Origin: Burkholderiales bacterium
GTDB lineage: Bacteria; Pseudomonadota; Gammaproteobacteria; Burkholderiales; Burkholderiaceae_C
DNA: 18,532 bases
Direction of reading: 5' to 3'
NCBI GenBank assembly: GCA_947450745.1
Contig: CANFYD010000013.1
Span: 1 to 18,532, forward strand
The position numbers were made by a program, and so were the translations under genes. Each line of letters opens with the position of its first letter. Position 1 is the stretch's first letter. The notes beneath the pieces were generated by a model, which was given only the letters and a program-made list of their open reading frames with translations, did not search any database and was not told the origin of the DNA. Positions 1-7,595 of this stretch are shown here, piece by piece.

Positions 1-2573
1 CCGCTGGCCAGTGCCAAGGCATTGATCAGCTCGCCCTTCAGCAAGGGGCTGGCGCACAGCGGCATGACACCGGCCTCGCCTTCGAGCGGATCGGGCTGAT
101 CGGGCTCGAGTCGGCTGTGCCGGTTCAGTCGCAGCACGCCCACGCCGGGCGGCAGTTCCAGCTCCGCCAGCGGCGCGCTGAAGTCCAGCCCCAGCACGAC
201 CAGCACCTCGTGCGCTTGGGCCGGCATGGACTCATCCTCAACATCGGGCCGCAATTGCCGCCGCAAATTGGCCAAGCCCACCACCGCCGTGACCTCGGCC
301 CCGGCGGCTTGGCCGTAGGACTGGATGATGTTGGCCTTGGTGGCGTCGCGGGTCAGCACCAGCACCTGCAAGCCGGCCAAGCGGGCCGCCGCCAACGCCG
401 CGTCGGACGCCAGCTGGCTGGCCGCCACCACCACCCCATTGAGGCTTGGTGCGGCGGCGGCCTGCAGCGGCAGCATGACGGTAAATTCAGCCCCGTCACC
501 GAGGGTGCTGCGCACCGAGATGCGGCCGCCCATCAGCTCGACCAACTGCTGGGTGATGCTCAAACCCAGGCCGGTGCCGCCAAAGCGGCGAGCCGTGCTT
601 TCATCGGCCTGCGTGAAGGCCTGGAACAGCTTGGCTTGCGCTTGCGGGCTGATGCCGATGCCGTTGTCGGTGACGCGCAGTTGCAGGCCGGCCGCGCCGT
701 TGGCCAAGAGGCCGGGCTCCACCGCCAAACTGACCCGCGCACCGCGCCCGTCGGCGCTGCTGCTGAACTTGGTCGCGTTGCCGAGCAAATTGAGCAGAAT
801 CTGGCGCAAGCGGGTCGGGTCACCTTGCACCCACTGCGGCAACAGTGGCGACACGAAGACCGAAAAGTCGGTGGCTTGAGAGTGCTCGGTGACGGCCATC
901 ATTTCGACCAGGGTCTCGCTCAACTCCAGCAAATTCACCGGCAACAGCTCCAGGTCGAGCTTGCCGGCTTCGATCTTGGAGTAATCCAGAATGTCGTTCA
1001 GGATGGTCAGCAGCGAGCGCGCCGACTTGTTGATGGTTTCCAGCATGCGCCGCTGGGCCGGCTTCAGCTCGGTGCGCTGCAAGATGTCCACCATGCCCAC
1101 CACGCCGTTCATCGGCGTGCGGATCTCATGGCTCATATTGGCCAGAAAATCCGACTTGGCCTGGCTGGCGGTCTGCGCGCTGGCTTCAATCCGCTTGTGC
1201 TCGGTGACATCGGAGCTGAAGCCGTTCCAGAGAATCCTGTCCTTGACTTGCTTGGCCAGTTCGGCCCGGCCGGACAACCACCGCACCGTCCCGTCGGCCA
1301 GGCGCACCCGGTACTCGCGCGCCCAGGGCGTCAGGCTGCGGGCCACGTCGATCAAGGACTGCCTGAACCCGGCAGCGTCGTCCGGGTGGACCAGGTTCAA
1401 CATCGCATCGGTGTCGGCCAGCAGCTGCTGCGGAGTCAGCTTCAGCAGCTTGCGCGAGCCCTCGCTGACGAAAGTGAACTTCGCCGTGCCATCCGACTTC
1501 GACACAAATTGGTAGACCATGCCGGGCGCGCTTTGCGTCAAGGCCTCCATCTTTTCAAACGCCGCCTCCAGCACAACGGCATGCTTGCGCTTGCTGACCA
1601 AGTACCAGGAACCCAGCGCGGCCAGAATGGCCAGCAAGGCCGAGACCAGGCCGGCCTGCGACAACACACTGGCCTTGTTGACCTCGTGCACGGCCATCGC
1701 CTCGGCCAACGACACCGACACCGTCACCAACAGCGGGTAATCCGGCAGGGTTCTGAAATGAAGCAGCCGCGCGTCCTCGGTGCCCGGCGAACCCACCACA
1801 AAGGTCCCCGCTTGCTCGCCGGTGGAGAGTCGCTGCAGCAATTGCTGCGTGCCGGTCAGCTCGCCGTTGAATTCATTGATGTCGCCGTTGCGGCGCGCGC
1901 GGATGCTGCCGTCGGTGCCCAGCAGTGACGCCGACCCCAACCGGCCGATGACCAGGCTTTCATAAAAACTGGTGAAGTAGGCCGGATCGAGCGAGGCCAC
2001 CACCACGCCGCCAAAGTCGCCGTTCTTCAGCGTGATGCGGCGCGTCAACTGGATCGACCATTTGCCCGAGACCCGGCCGCGCACCGGCTTGGAGATGAAC
2101 AACGCGTCGCCGCTGGCCTGCAAATGAACCTTGAAATGCTCACGGTCGGACAAATCGAGTCGCCCGTTGAACGGCAGGTTGCTCAACTGAAAAATACCCT
2201 GCGCGTCGATCACGCCGATCTGCATCACGCCGCCGCTGCTGAACAGGCCGCTGCGGATCAACAAGTCCAGCGCTTGCTGACCGCCCTGCGCGATGTACTC
2301 CGCCCGCATGATCTGCAGCGATTGGTCCACCGCATTCAGCGTGCGCTCGGCATGCTCCCGCTCGACCCGACTCAAATTGACCAGTTCGCGTCTCGACGCC
2401 TCCATCGTGCGCTGGTAATCCTCGTCGATCAATTTGAAGCTGTGCTGCCAGCCCAGGCCGGACGCTGCGGCGACCAACAGCCAGATCATCAGGTGGGGCA
2501 AGTAGCGCAGGCGCGCCAGCGGCGAAAACATCGCGCTGAACGGGTTGACGGCAGCTCGGGTGTGGGTAGGCAT
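1..2573 (-). CDS. Hybrid sensor histidine kinase (CACHE-PAS-HisKA-HATPase-degenerate receiver), 3' end cut by window
   Basis: Membrane sensor kinase; at least 857 codons are visible and the frame is still open at the left edge. I translated it by hand from the ATG at 2573. A membrane segment lies near residues 25-45 and a second near 303-325; between them is an extracytoplasmic PDC/CACHE-like sensor (segments such as SDREHF, ISKPVRGR and a final GGVVVASLD). A PAS domain follows at about 345-465 (LVHPDD, EYRVRLADG). The H box is MSHEIRTPMNG with H482; the N box NLLGNATKF is near 595-603, the G1 box DNGIGI near 640 and GGTGLGLS near 665-672. After residue 690 comes a receiver-like stretch without the usual acidic pair, so it is probably degenerate; true receiver or Hpt domains may lie beyond the edge. 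No good ribosome binding site precedes the ATG; Met15 at 2531 is an alternative. It begins 29 bases after the GGDEF-EAL gene and may share its transcript. Ligand unknown. Confidence 0.9.
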   Translation of the reverse strand, partial: MPTHTRAAVNPFSAMFSPLARLRYLPHLMIWLLVAAASGLGWQHSFKLIDEDYQRTMEASRRELVNLSRVEREHAERTLNAVDQSLQIMRAEYIAQGGQQALDLLIRSGLFSSGGVMQIGVIDAQGIFQLSNLPFNGRLDLSDREHFKVHLQASGDALFISKPVRGRVSGKWSIQLTRRITLKNGDFGGVVVASLDPAYFTSFYESLVIGRLGSASLLGTDGSIRARRNGDINEFNGELTGTQQLLQRLSTGEQAGTFVVGSPGTEDARLLHFRTLPDYPLLVTVSVSLAEAMAVHEVNKASVLSQAGLVSALLAILAALGSWYLVSKRKHAVVLEAAFEKMEALTQSAPGMVYQFVSKSDGTAKFTFVSEGSRKLLKLTPQQLLADTDAMLNLVHPDDAAGFRQSLIDVARSLTPWAREYRVRLADGTVRWLSGRAELAKQVKDRILWNGFSSDVTEHKRIEASAQTASQAKSDFLANMSHEIRTPMNGVVGMVDILQRTELKPAQRRMLETINKSARSLLTILNDILDYSKIEAGKLDLELLPVNLLELSETLVEMMAVTEHSQATDFSVFVSPLLPQWVQGDPTRLRQILLNLLGNATKFSSSADGRGARVSLAVEPGLLANGAAGLQLRVTDNGIGISPQAQAKLFQAFTQADESTARRFGGTGLGLSITQQLVELMGGRISVRSTLGDGAEFTVMLPLQAAAAPSLNGVVVAASQLASDAALAAARLAGLQVLVLTRDATKANIIQSYGQAAGAEVTAVVGLANLRRQLRPDVEDESMPAQAHEVLVVLGLDFSAPLAELELPPGVGVLRLNRHSRLEPDQPDPLEGEAGVMPLCASPLLKGELINALALAS

Positions 2574-2602
2574 GGGGACGCGAAATGAGGGGTTGCGGCG
2601 GC

Positions 2603-4390
2603 TCAGGACTGAGCCACGAAGGCCTCAAACTCGGCCAGAGGCAAGGGGCGGCTGAACAAATAGCCTTGGAAGACATGGCAGCCGTGACGGGCCAGAAAGG
2701 CTTGCTGAGCCTCGGTTTCGACACCTTCGGCAATCACATCCATTTTCAAACCGCGGCCCATCGAGATGATGGTGCGGGCGATCGTTTCGTCGCTGCTCTT
2801 GCCGGGCGTGTTCTGGACGAAGGATTTGTCGATCTTGAGCTGATCGATCGGCAGTTGCGCCAAATAGGCCAGCGAGGAGAAGCCGGTACCAAAGTCGTCC
2901 ATCGAAAAACTGATGCCCAGGTATTTGAGCTCGTGCATCTTGCCGATGGCGTCGCCGACGTTTTCCATCACCAGACTTTCGGTCAACTCCAGCTTCAACA
3001 GCGCCGGATTCGCGCCGGTGTTTGTCAGCACCTCTTGCACCTGTGCCACAAAATCCGGCTGGGCAAATTGGCGCGCGCTGACGTTCACCGCCAGCGGCAG
3101 GTTGGCCAAGCGGGGCTTCCCCTCCCAGCGCTTCAGTTGCTGGCAAGCGCTGGACAGCACCCAAAGCCCCAGCGGCAGGATCAGGCCGGTTTCTTCCGCC
3201 AGCGGGATGAACTCTGTCGGCGGCACCAGGCCGCGCAGCGGATGAAGCCAGCGCAGCAGCGCCTCGGCCCCGACAACGCGCTTCCCGCTGGTGACCTGCG
3301 GCTGGTAGTACAGCTGCAATTGCTGCCAACCCAGCGCCTGCTGCAACTCGGCCTCCATCGCGTTGCGCAGGTCCAGCGCGGCTTGCATGGCCGGGTCAAA
3401 AAAGCGCAGCGTGTTGCCGCCGGCCTTCTTGGCTTGCAGCAGTGCCAGCCCGGCATGCTTGTACAGCACTTCAACGCTGTCGGACTGCTGCAACAGCGCC
3501 ACTCCGACACTGAAGTGGCAGAAGTACTCCTGACCCGGCAAATAGAAGGGCGCGTCGACGGCGGTGCGCACGCGGTCGCCCAGCTGCGCGGCCAGGATCG
3601 CCGCCTCGGCGGCCGTCGCGGCCAGGTCTTCATGCACGACCACGAATTCGTCGCCGCCCTGACGCGCCACGATGGCGCATTCGGGCACCGCCGCGCGCAG
3701 CCGCTCGGCCAACTCGACCAGTAGCAGGTCGCCCGCATCGTGGCCGTCGGCGTCGTTGAGTGCCCTGAAGTTGTCCAGGTCGATGAAGTAGAGCGCGCCA
3801 AACTGGCCGCTGCGGCCGCTGGCGGCCAGCGCCTGCACCAAGCGGTGCTGCAACATGCGGCGGTTCGGCAATTGCGTCAGCGGGTCGTAATAAGCCAAGC
3901 GCTGGGCCAGCAGATCGGCTTTTTTGGCCAAGCTGATGTCCACGTAATTGGCCAGGTAATGGGTCACGACACCAGCCTCCGAGAGGATGGCCTTGATGTT
4001 GGCCAGCACCGTGTGGATGCGGCCGTTCTTGCCCTTGTTCGCCAGCTCGCCTTGCCAGCTGCGTTTTTCGAGCAGCGTGGCCCACAGTTCTTGATAGAAG
4101 TCGGCGTCCTGGCGGCCCGAGTTGAACAGCGCCATCGGCCGCCCGATCAAGTCGGCCGCACGGTAGCCGGTCAATTGGCTGAAGGCCTTGTTGCTGCGCA
4201 CGATCAAGCCGGCCGGGTCGGTCAGCACCATGCCGTTTTGCGACTCAAACGCAGCGGCAGCAATGCGCTGCTCTGCCTCCAAGCCCAGCGAGACGGTAGC
4301 AACTACGGCGCCCACTGCGGTGGCGGCAGTGGCAGTGGGGATGGAAGCGGGCGCTCCATCCAGGCTGGCGGGTTGATCTCTTTTTTTCAT
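2603..4390 (-). CDS. PAS-GGDEF-EAL cyclic-di-GMP turnover protein
   Basis: 595 residues. Residues 1-40 are low-complexity and Ala-rich without a clear membrane segment. A PAS domain spans about 44-165 (NGMVLTDPAGLIVRSN), then the usual linker YYDPLTQLPNRRML. The cyclase domain has the metal-binding IDLDNF, the NDADGHDAGD motif and an intact GGDEF near 244-248. The product-inhibition I-site (RxxD five residues before GGDEF) is lost; the aligned residues are PECA. The phosphodiesterase domain keeps AEALLRW (EAL near 373), NVSARQF, LELTES, DDFGTGFSS, the K of LKIDKSF and AEGVETEAQ, so its metal and catalytic residues look complete. Both making and breaking of cyclic-di-GMP are therefore possible; the net direction cannot be told from sequence. 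The likely site is the cytoplasm, perhaps attached to the array. It starts 43 bases after parA with only a poor ribosome binding site, so it may be weakly translated or have its own control. Confidence 0.95.
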   Translation of the reverse strand: MKKRDQPASLDGAPASIPTATAATAVGAVVATVSLGLEAEQRIAAAAFESQNGMVLTDPAGLIVRSNKAFSQLTGYRAADLIGRPMALFNSGRQDADFYQELWATLLEKRSWQGELANKGKNGRIHTVLANIKAILSEAGVVTHYLANYVDISLAKKADLLAQRLAYYDPLTQLPNRRMLQHRLVQALAASGRSGQFGALYFIDLDNFRALNDADGHDAGDLLLVELAERLRAAVPECAIVARQGGDEFVVVHEDLAATAAEAAILAAQLGDRVRTAVDAPFYLPGQEYFCHFSVGVALLQQSDSVEVLYKHAGLALLQAKKAGGNTLRFFDPAMQAALDLRNAMEAELQQALGWQQLQLYYQPQVTSGKRVVGAEALLRWLHPLRGLVPPTEFIPLAEETGLILPLGLWVLSSACQQLKRWEGKPRLANLPLAVNVSARQFAQPDFVAQVQEVLTNTGANPALLKLELTESLVMENVGDAIGKMHELKYLGISFSMDDFGTGFSSLAYLAQLPIDQLKIDKSFVQNTPGKSSDETIARTIISMGRGLKMDVIAEGVETEAQQAFLARHGCHVFQGYLFSRPLPLAEFEAFVAQS

Positions 4391-4433
4391 GAGCGGGGGC
4401 CAGGCTGCGGGGTCGCGTTCAGGGTCGGGGCTG

Positions 4434-5267
4434 TCAGGGTGTCAATAACTGCGACAGGCAAAGCGCCAACGCGGCGTAGTCTTGCGCGCCACGGCTGCTC
4501 GGCGCGTAGTTGCGGGTCGGCTGGCCCAGCGCAAAAGCCTCGGCCAGCTTGATGTCGTTGCGAATGCCGGCCAGCACCCGAGGCGCGCCGAATTGGCGCG
4601 CCATGTCGCCGGTGGTGCTGCGGTGCTGGCGGATGTGATCGGCCGACATCATCGGCAAAAACCCCAGCAGCTTCAGCCCCGGGTTTTGCTTGGACATGAC
4701 CTTGAACAACACCCGCATCAACTGCCGCACGCCCTCGAACGACAGCGGGTGTGGCACAAAGGGCACCAGCACCCAGTGCGCCGCCGACAGCGCATTCAAC
4801 AGCAGCACATCGAGCGACGGCGGCGTGTCCACGATGACCAGGTCAAAGCGCTCGGCAAAGGCCGGCTCGGCCAAGGCCCGCGCCAGCAGCAGCTCATCAC
4901 GCAAGCCGCTGCCATGCTCGAACAATTGGTCGGCCGGGGCCAGCGCCAGCCCGGCAAACGCGGTGTCGCGCACCGCGTCCAGCAGGCTCGCTTGCGGGTT
5001 GCTGAAGATGGCGTGCGCCGTGGGCTCGCGCGCCTGCACCTTCACCCCCAAACCCACCGCGCAGTGGCCTTGCGAATCAAGGTCAAGCAGCAGCACGCGC
5101 CAGCCGAGCGCGGCCATTTCAGCCGCCAGGTTGACGGCGGTGGTGGTCTTGCCCGCCCCGCCCTTGCGATTGCACACGGCAATCACTTGCAGGGCCGGAT
5201 GAGCAGCGGTCTGCGCAGCAGCGCTCACCGAACCGCTCACGCCGCCGCTTGGAGCTGCTGGATTCAC
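4434..5267 (-). CDS. ParA/MinD-family ATPase, candidate array-positioning protein
   Basis: 277 residues. The deviant Walker A is CNRKGGAGKTTT with the signature lysine K35 and K40; Walker A' is LLLDLDSQGH (D64) and Walker B is DLVIVDTPP. These define the ParA/Soj group of dimerising ATPases that bind DNA non-specifically and move or space cargo. The first 25 residues are an Ala/Ser/Gly extension. The start is GTG at 5267, overlapping the TGA of the preceding receiver gene as GTGA, with GAGG a few bases upstream; this suggests coupled translation. No parB or parS-like repeat is in the window, which argues against plasmid or chromosome partition. In Rhodobacter sphaeroides a ParA homologue (PpfA) beside chemotaxis genes segregates the cytoplasmic chemoreceptor cluster, and Vibrio ParC places polar arrays. 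By analogy this one may position the soluble array encoded upstream. The family is certain; the cargo is inferred. Confidence 0.93.
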   Translation of the reverse strand: MNPAAPSGGVSGSVSAAAQTAAHPALQVIAVCNRKGGAGKTTTAVNLAAEMAALGWRVLLLDLDSQGHCAVGLGVKVQAREPTAHAIFSNPQASLLDAVRDTAFAGLALAPADQLFEHGSGLRDELLLARALAEPAFAERFDLVIVDTPPSLDVLLLNALSAAHWVLVPFVPHPLSFEGVRQLMRVLFKVMSKQNPGLKLLGFLPMMSADHIRQHRSTTGDMARQFGAPRVLAGIRNDIKLAEAFALGQPTRNYAPSSRGAQDYAALALCLSQLLTP

Positions 5268-5638
5268 GCCAGCGCCTCACGCAGCACATCGCGCAGCGCC
5301 GCTTGGTTGAACGGCTTGGTCAAGGTGTGCTTGACGCCCAGCAGCTTGGCCGACTCCAGGTTGAAGGCCGAGGTGATCGAGCGCCGCCCGCCGGACATCG
5401 CCACCAGCGGCGTGTTGTTGCTCAGCTTGCTCAACTTCATGATCAGCTCCACGCCGTCCATATTGGGCATCAGGATGTCGGTCAGGATCAGGTCCGGCCG
5501 GTTGCCATCCAACCAGGCCAGCGCTTGCGCACCGTCCTTCAGCAGCGACACCTGGTGGTTGTCCAACAGCAGCATTTGCTGCAGCATTTCAAGAAAAAAT
5601 TCGTCATCGTCGATGACCAAAACATGTGCCATGCGCAC
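5264..5638 (-). CDS. Stand-alone receiver (CheY-like) protein
   Basis: 124 residues, a single REC domain with no output domain. The acidic cluster is D10-D12, the phospho-acceptor is D54 in LILTDILMPNMDG, the switch Ser is in VAMSGG and the conserved Lys is in LTKPF, so phosphorylation should work. It is the third lone receiver of the cluster and diverges clearly from the other two. The start at 5638 has AGGGGAGAG about 7 bases upstream; Met3 is an alternative. A 44-base gap containing a small hairpin separates it from the MCP-like gene, while its stop overlaps the GTG of the ParA gene. The tight coupling to ParA invites the idea that it regulates ParA or acts as a phosphate sink; this is inference. 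Confidence 0.93.
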   Translation of the reverse strand: MRMAHVLVIDDDEFFLEMLQQMLLLDNHQVSLLKDGAQALAWLDGNRPDLILTDILMPNMDGVELIMKLSKLSNNTPLVAMSGGRRSITSAFNLESAKLLGVKHTLTKPFNQAALRDVLREALA

Positions 5639-5661
5639 TCTCCCCTACAAGCGGTTCACGA

Positions 5662-5677
5662 TCGGCAGCATTGCCGA
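5662..5677 (-). other. Small perfect hairpin between MCP-like and receiver genes
   Basis: TCGGCA, a four-base loop, then TGCCGA: a 6-bp perfect stem in the mRNA, starting a few bases after the stop of the MCP-like gene. No run of U follows, so it is not a classic terminator. It may stabilise or separate the upstream part of the message, or have no role. Confidence 0.4.
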
Positions 5678-5682
5678 CAGGT

Positions 5683-6969
5683 TCAAAACAACTCCAGCTT
5701 CAACTCGCCGGAACTGTGCTCATCATGCCGAGCGGAATGCTTGTGTTTGTCTTCCTCGAAACAATAGTTGTTCAGGATCAGCGCCAGCTGCTCCGGCAAT
5801 CGCCCAAAATCGAGCTGGCGCTCGCTGTGGCTTTGGCTTTGCTCAATGTCCGCCACCAAAGTCTGGAATAACTCATTGCGCTGCGCCGTCGCCACCCGCA
5901 TGCGCGTGATGCACTGGCTGACCACGTCCTGATATTGGATATGGCCCAACACCTCGGCGATGTCATGCACCAGGTCTTGGTTGTGCTTGGTCACCACGGC
6001 AAAGCGGGTCTTGAAGTACTGGCTCATGTCCTCGAAGTTGTCTTGCAGCTTCTGGATCGAAGCCGCCGTGACGGTGACATCGCTGAGCGCTTGCGAGGAC
6101 TCGGCGATGCGCTGCGACATGCCGCCCTCCACCACCTCGCGCGCGCGCCGCAGGCCATCATTGATCTGCAAGGCCACCGCGTTGGAATTGGCCGCCAGCA
6201 CCCGCATCTCCTGCGCCACCACCCGGAAGGCCGCACCGCTGGCGCCGGCACGGCTGCCCTCGATGGCGGCGTTGATGGCCAGCAGATGCGACTGGATACT
6301 GATCGACTGGACCGAGCCGACCAGGCCGCTGAGCTGCTTGATTTCTGCGACCACGCTTTTCACGCCTTCCAGATCGCGCGCCATCTGGGCTGGCAACTCC
6401 TGGATGAATTTGCCGATGTCCACCAGGTAAGCCACGCTGTTGACGATGTCGCGGCCCAAGGCATTGGCTTGCGGGCTGGAGCCGTTCAGGTATTGCACCA
6501 ATTCGTCGGCGGTATCAAACAGTCCACGCACCTCCTTCATGATGGACAACGCCGAGCTTTCGGTGTCTTGCATCACCTCGCCGAGCTTGTTGTCCATTGC
6601 GTGGTCCAACTGCAAATGGGTGTCGAGCACCTGCTGCAGCGCTGCCTGCGGCAAGCCGGCAGCGCTGGCCTGCCCGGCCGCCGGCGCACGGCCGGTCGTC
6701 TGGAACAGCAGGCCAAGCCACAGCGCCGCCAGCAGCAAGAGGCCGGCCAGCCACAGGCCGTCGCCGCTCCGGCCCAGCAGCGCGTCCAAGCCTTGCAGCA
6801 CAGGCTCAGGCAGGCCGCGCAGTGCCAGCAGCAGCGCCAACGCGCCCCCGAGCCAGCGCAGTTGGCGGTTGGCCAGCGCAGCGGTGAGCGGAGCGGCACG
6901 CCGGACAGCGGCGCGCCACCACCGGCGCGCCGCTGCCAGCCCAGGGATCAGCGCAAACCCCACGGTCAT
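5683..6969 (-). CDS. Membrane MCP-like protein with a CheZ-like phosphatase motif
   Basis: 428 residues. Two hydrophobic segments (about 37-53 and 71-90) are joined by a short loop of some 18 residues, so there is no extracytoplasmic ligand domain. The hairpin tip lies near 224-262 (SIQSHLLAINAAIEGSRAG). It is divergent: the Glu normally found just after the ARAG motif and the usual GFAVVADEVR stretch are changed (AGASGAAFRVVAQEMR). At 345-357 stands IQYQDVVSQCITRM, matching the active-site helix of E. coli CheZ (FQDLTGQVIKRM), with D348 and Q352 in the D-x-x-x-Q spacing. This suggests a CheY-P phosphatase activity. The C-terminal tail is hydrophilic (His, Lys, Glu). The ATG at 6969 overlaps the cheY stop as ATGA, with a weak ribosome binding site, so translation is probably coupled to cheY. 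That this is an MCP-type coiled coil is sure; phosphatase activity is inferred. Confidence 0.88.
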   Translation of the reverse strand: MTVGFALIPGLAAARRWWRAAVRRAAPLTAALANRQLRWLGGALALLLALRGLPEPVLQGLDALLGRSGDGLWLAGLLLLAALWLGLLFQTTGRAPAAGQASAAGLPQAALQQVLDTHLQLDHAMDNKLGEVMQDTESSALSIMKEVRGLFDTADELVQYLNGSSPQANALGRDIVNSVAYLVDIGKFIQELPAQMARDLEGVKSVVAEIKQLSGLVGSVQSISIQSHLLAINAAIEGSRAGASGAAFRVVAQEMRVLAANSNAVALQINDGLRRAREVVEGGMSQRIAESSQALSDVTVTAASIQKLQDNFEDMSQYFKTRFAVVTKHNQDLVHDIAEVLGHIQYQDVVSQCITRMRVATAQRNELFQTLVADIEQSQSHSERQLDFGRLPEQLALILNNYCFEEDKHKHSARHDEHSSGELKLELF

Positions 6970-7340
6970 GCCCCAGGCAACACTTGCTTGATGATTTTGG
7001 TCAAGTCAGCGCCGCTGACCGGTTTCACCAACCAACCGGTGGCACCGAGCTTTTTGGCGTCATCGCGCTTGGCTTGCTGGGTCTCGGTGGTGAACACCAA
7101 GATTGGCGTGAAGCGGAACCCGGACAGCACGCGAGCCTTGGCGATGAATTCGATGCCGCCCATATTGGGCATATTGATGTCGGTGATGATCAGGTCCGGC
7201 TTGGCACCGCTGGTCAACTGATCGAGGGCGAGTTGGCCGTCGCTGGCGGACAGCACCTTGAAGCCGCCGATCTCCAGCGTGTTGCGCAAGCTCATCAGCA
7301 TGGTGGCTGAGTCGTCGACGATCATGATGGTTTTGGCCAT
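6966..7340 (-). CDS. cheY: CheY-type chemotaxis response regulator
   Basis: 124 residues, a single receiver domain. D9/D10 bind Mg2+, D54 in DLIITDINMPNMGG is the phospho-acceptor, the switch Thr is in LVFTTE and the Lys is in LVKPV. The MKTIMIVDDSATM style of opening (here MAKTIMIVDDSATM) is typical of genuine CheY proteins of chemosensory clusters. The gene has a good ribosome binding site (AGGGAGATAGG) 15 bases after the STAS gene and overlaps the MCP-like gene by four bases. It is the best candidate for the main phospho-output of the CheA encoded just upstream. The target is not known: no flagellar switch or pilus motor genes are present. Confidence 0.95.
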   Translation of the reverse strand: MAKTIMIVDDSATMLMSLRNTLEIGGFKVLSASDGQLALDQLTSGAKPDLIITDINMPNMGGIEFIAKARVLSGFRFTPILVFTTETQQAKRDDAKKLGATGWLVKPVSGADLTKIIKQVLPGA

Positions 7341-7355
7341 TTTTCCTATCTCCCT

Positions 7356-7595
7356 CTATTTCGATTTCAAAGCGGTCTGCAGCCAGGCGCGCAGATCGGC
7401 ATCCGCCGGCCAGGCGCTGACGCGGCAATCAGCCGCCATCAGCACTTGCAGATTGGCCGGATGCAAATGGCTGCAGGTCGCCAGGTCGACCTTGGCCGAC
7501 GGCTTGTTCTGCAGCCAAGCGAGCAGGTTGTCGGCGTCATCGACGCTGACAATGCCGCTGAACACCACTTGGTTTTTCTTGTAATCGATAGGCAT
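7356..7595 (-). CDS. Small STAS-like protein
   Basis: 79 residues, cytoplasmic. The pattern VVFSGIVSVDDADNLLAWL followed by VDLATCSHLHPANLQVLMAA fits a minimal STAS fold (beta strand, helix, beta strand with the VDL signature, helix). The Ser or Thr that anti-sigma-factor antagonists phosphorylate, which follows the VDL strand, is not seen; the aligned residues are HPAN, so regulation by serine phosphorylation is unlikely. Its ATG shares one base with the cheA stop (TGATG), and GGGAG lies 8 bases upstream, implying fixed stoichiometry with CheA. STAS proteins occur beside CheA in some chemosensory clusters, but their job there is not established to my knowledge. The fold call is from pattern only. 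Confidence 0.75.
   Translation of the reverse strand: MPIDYKKNQVVFSGIVSVDDADNLLAWLQNKPSAKVDLATCSHLHPANLQVLMAADCRVSAWPADADLRAWLQTALKSK

Noticed and set aside
117..1928. Long plus-strand open frame (603 codons) and similar plus-strand frames throughout
   Set aside because: It lies opposite the hybrid kinase gene, whose minus-strand translation has clear conserved motifs. The plus-strand product is rich in Gln, Arg and His without domains, typical of antisense frames in GC-rich coding DNA.
2140..2733. Minus-strand frame overlapping the start of the hybrid kinase and the end of the GGDEF-EAL gene
   Set aside because: It is in another frame than both genes, shows no domain, and both real genes explain the bases.
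4434..5267. Plasmid or chromosome partition locus
   Set aside because: ParA is present, but there is no parB and no parS-like repeats, and the gene overlaps a receiver gene of the chemosensory operon.
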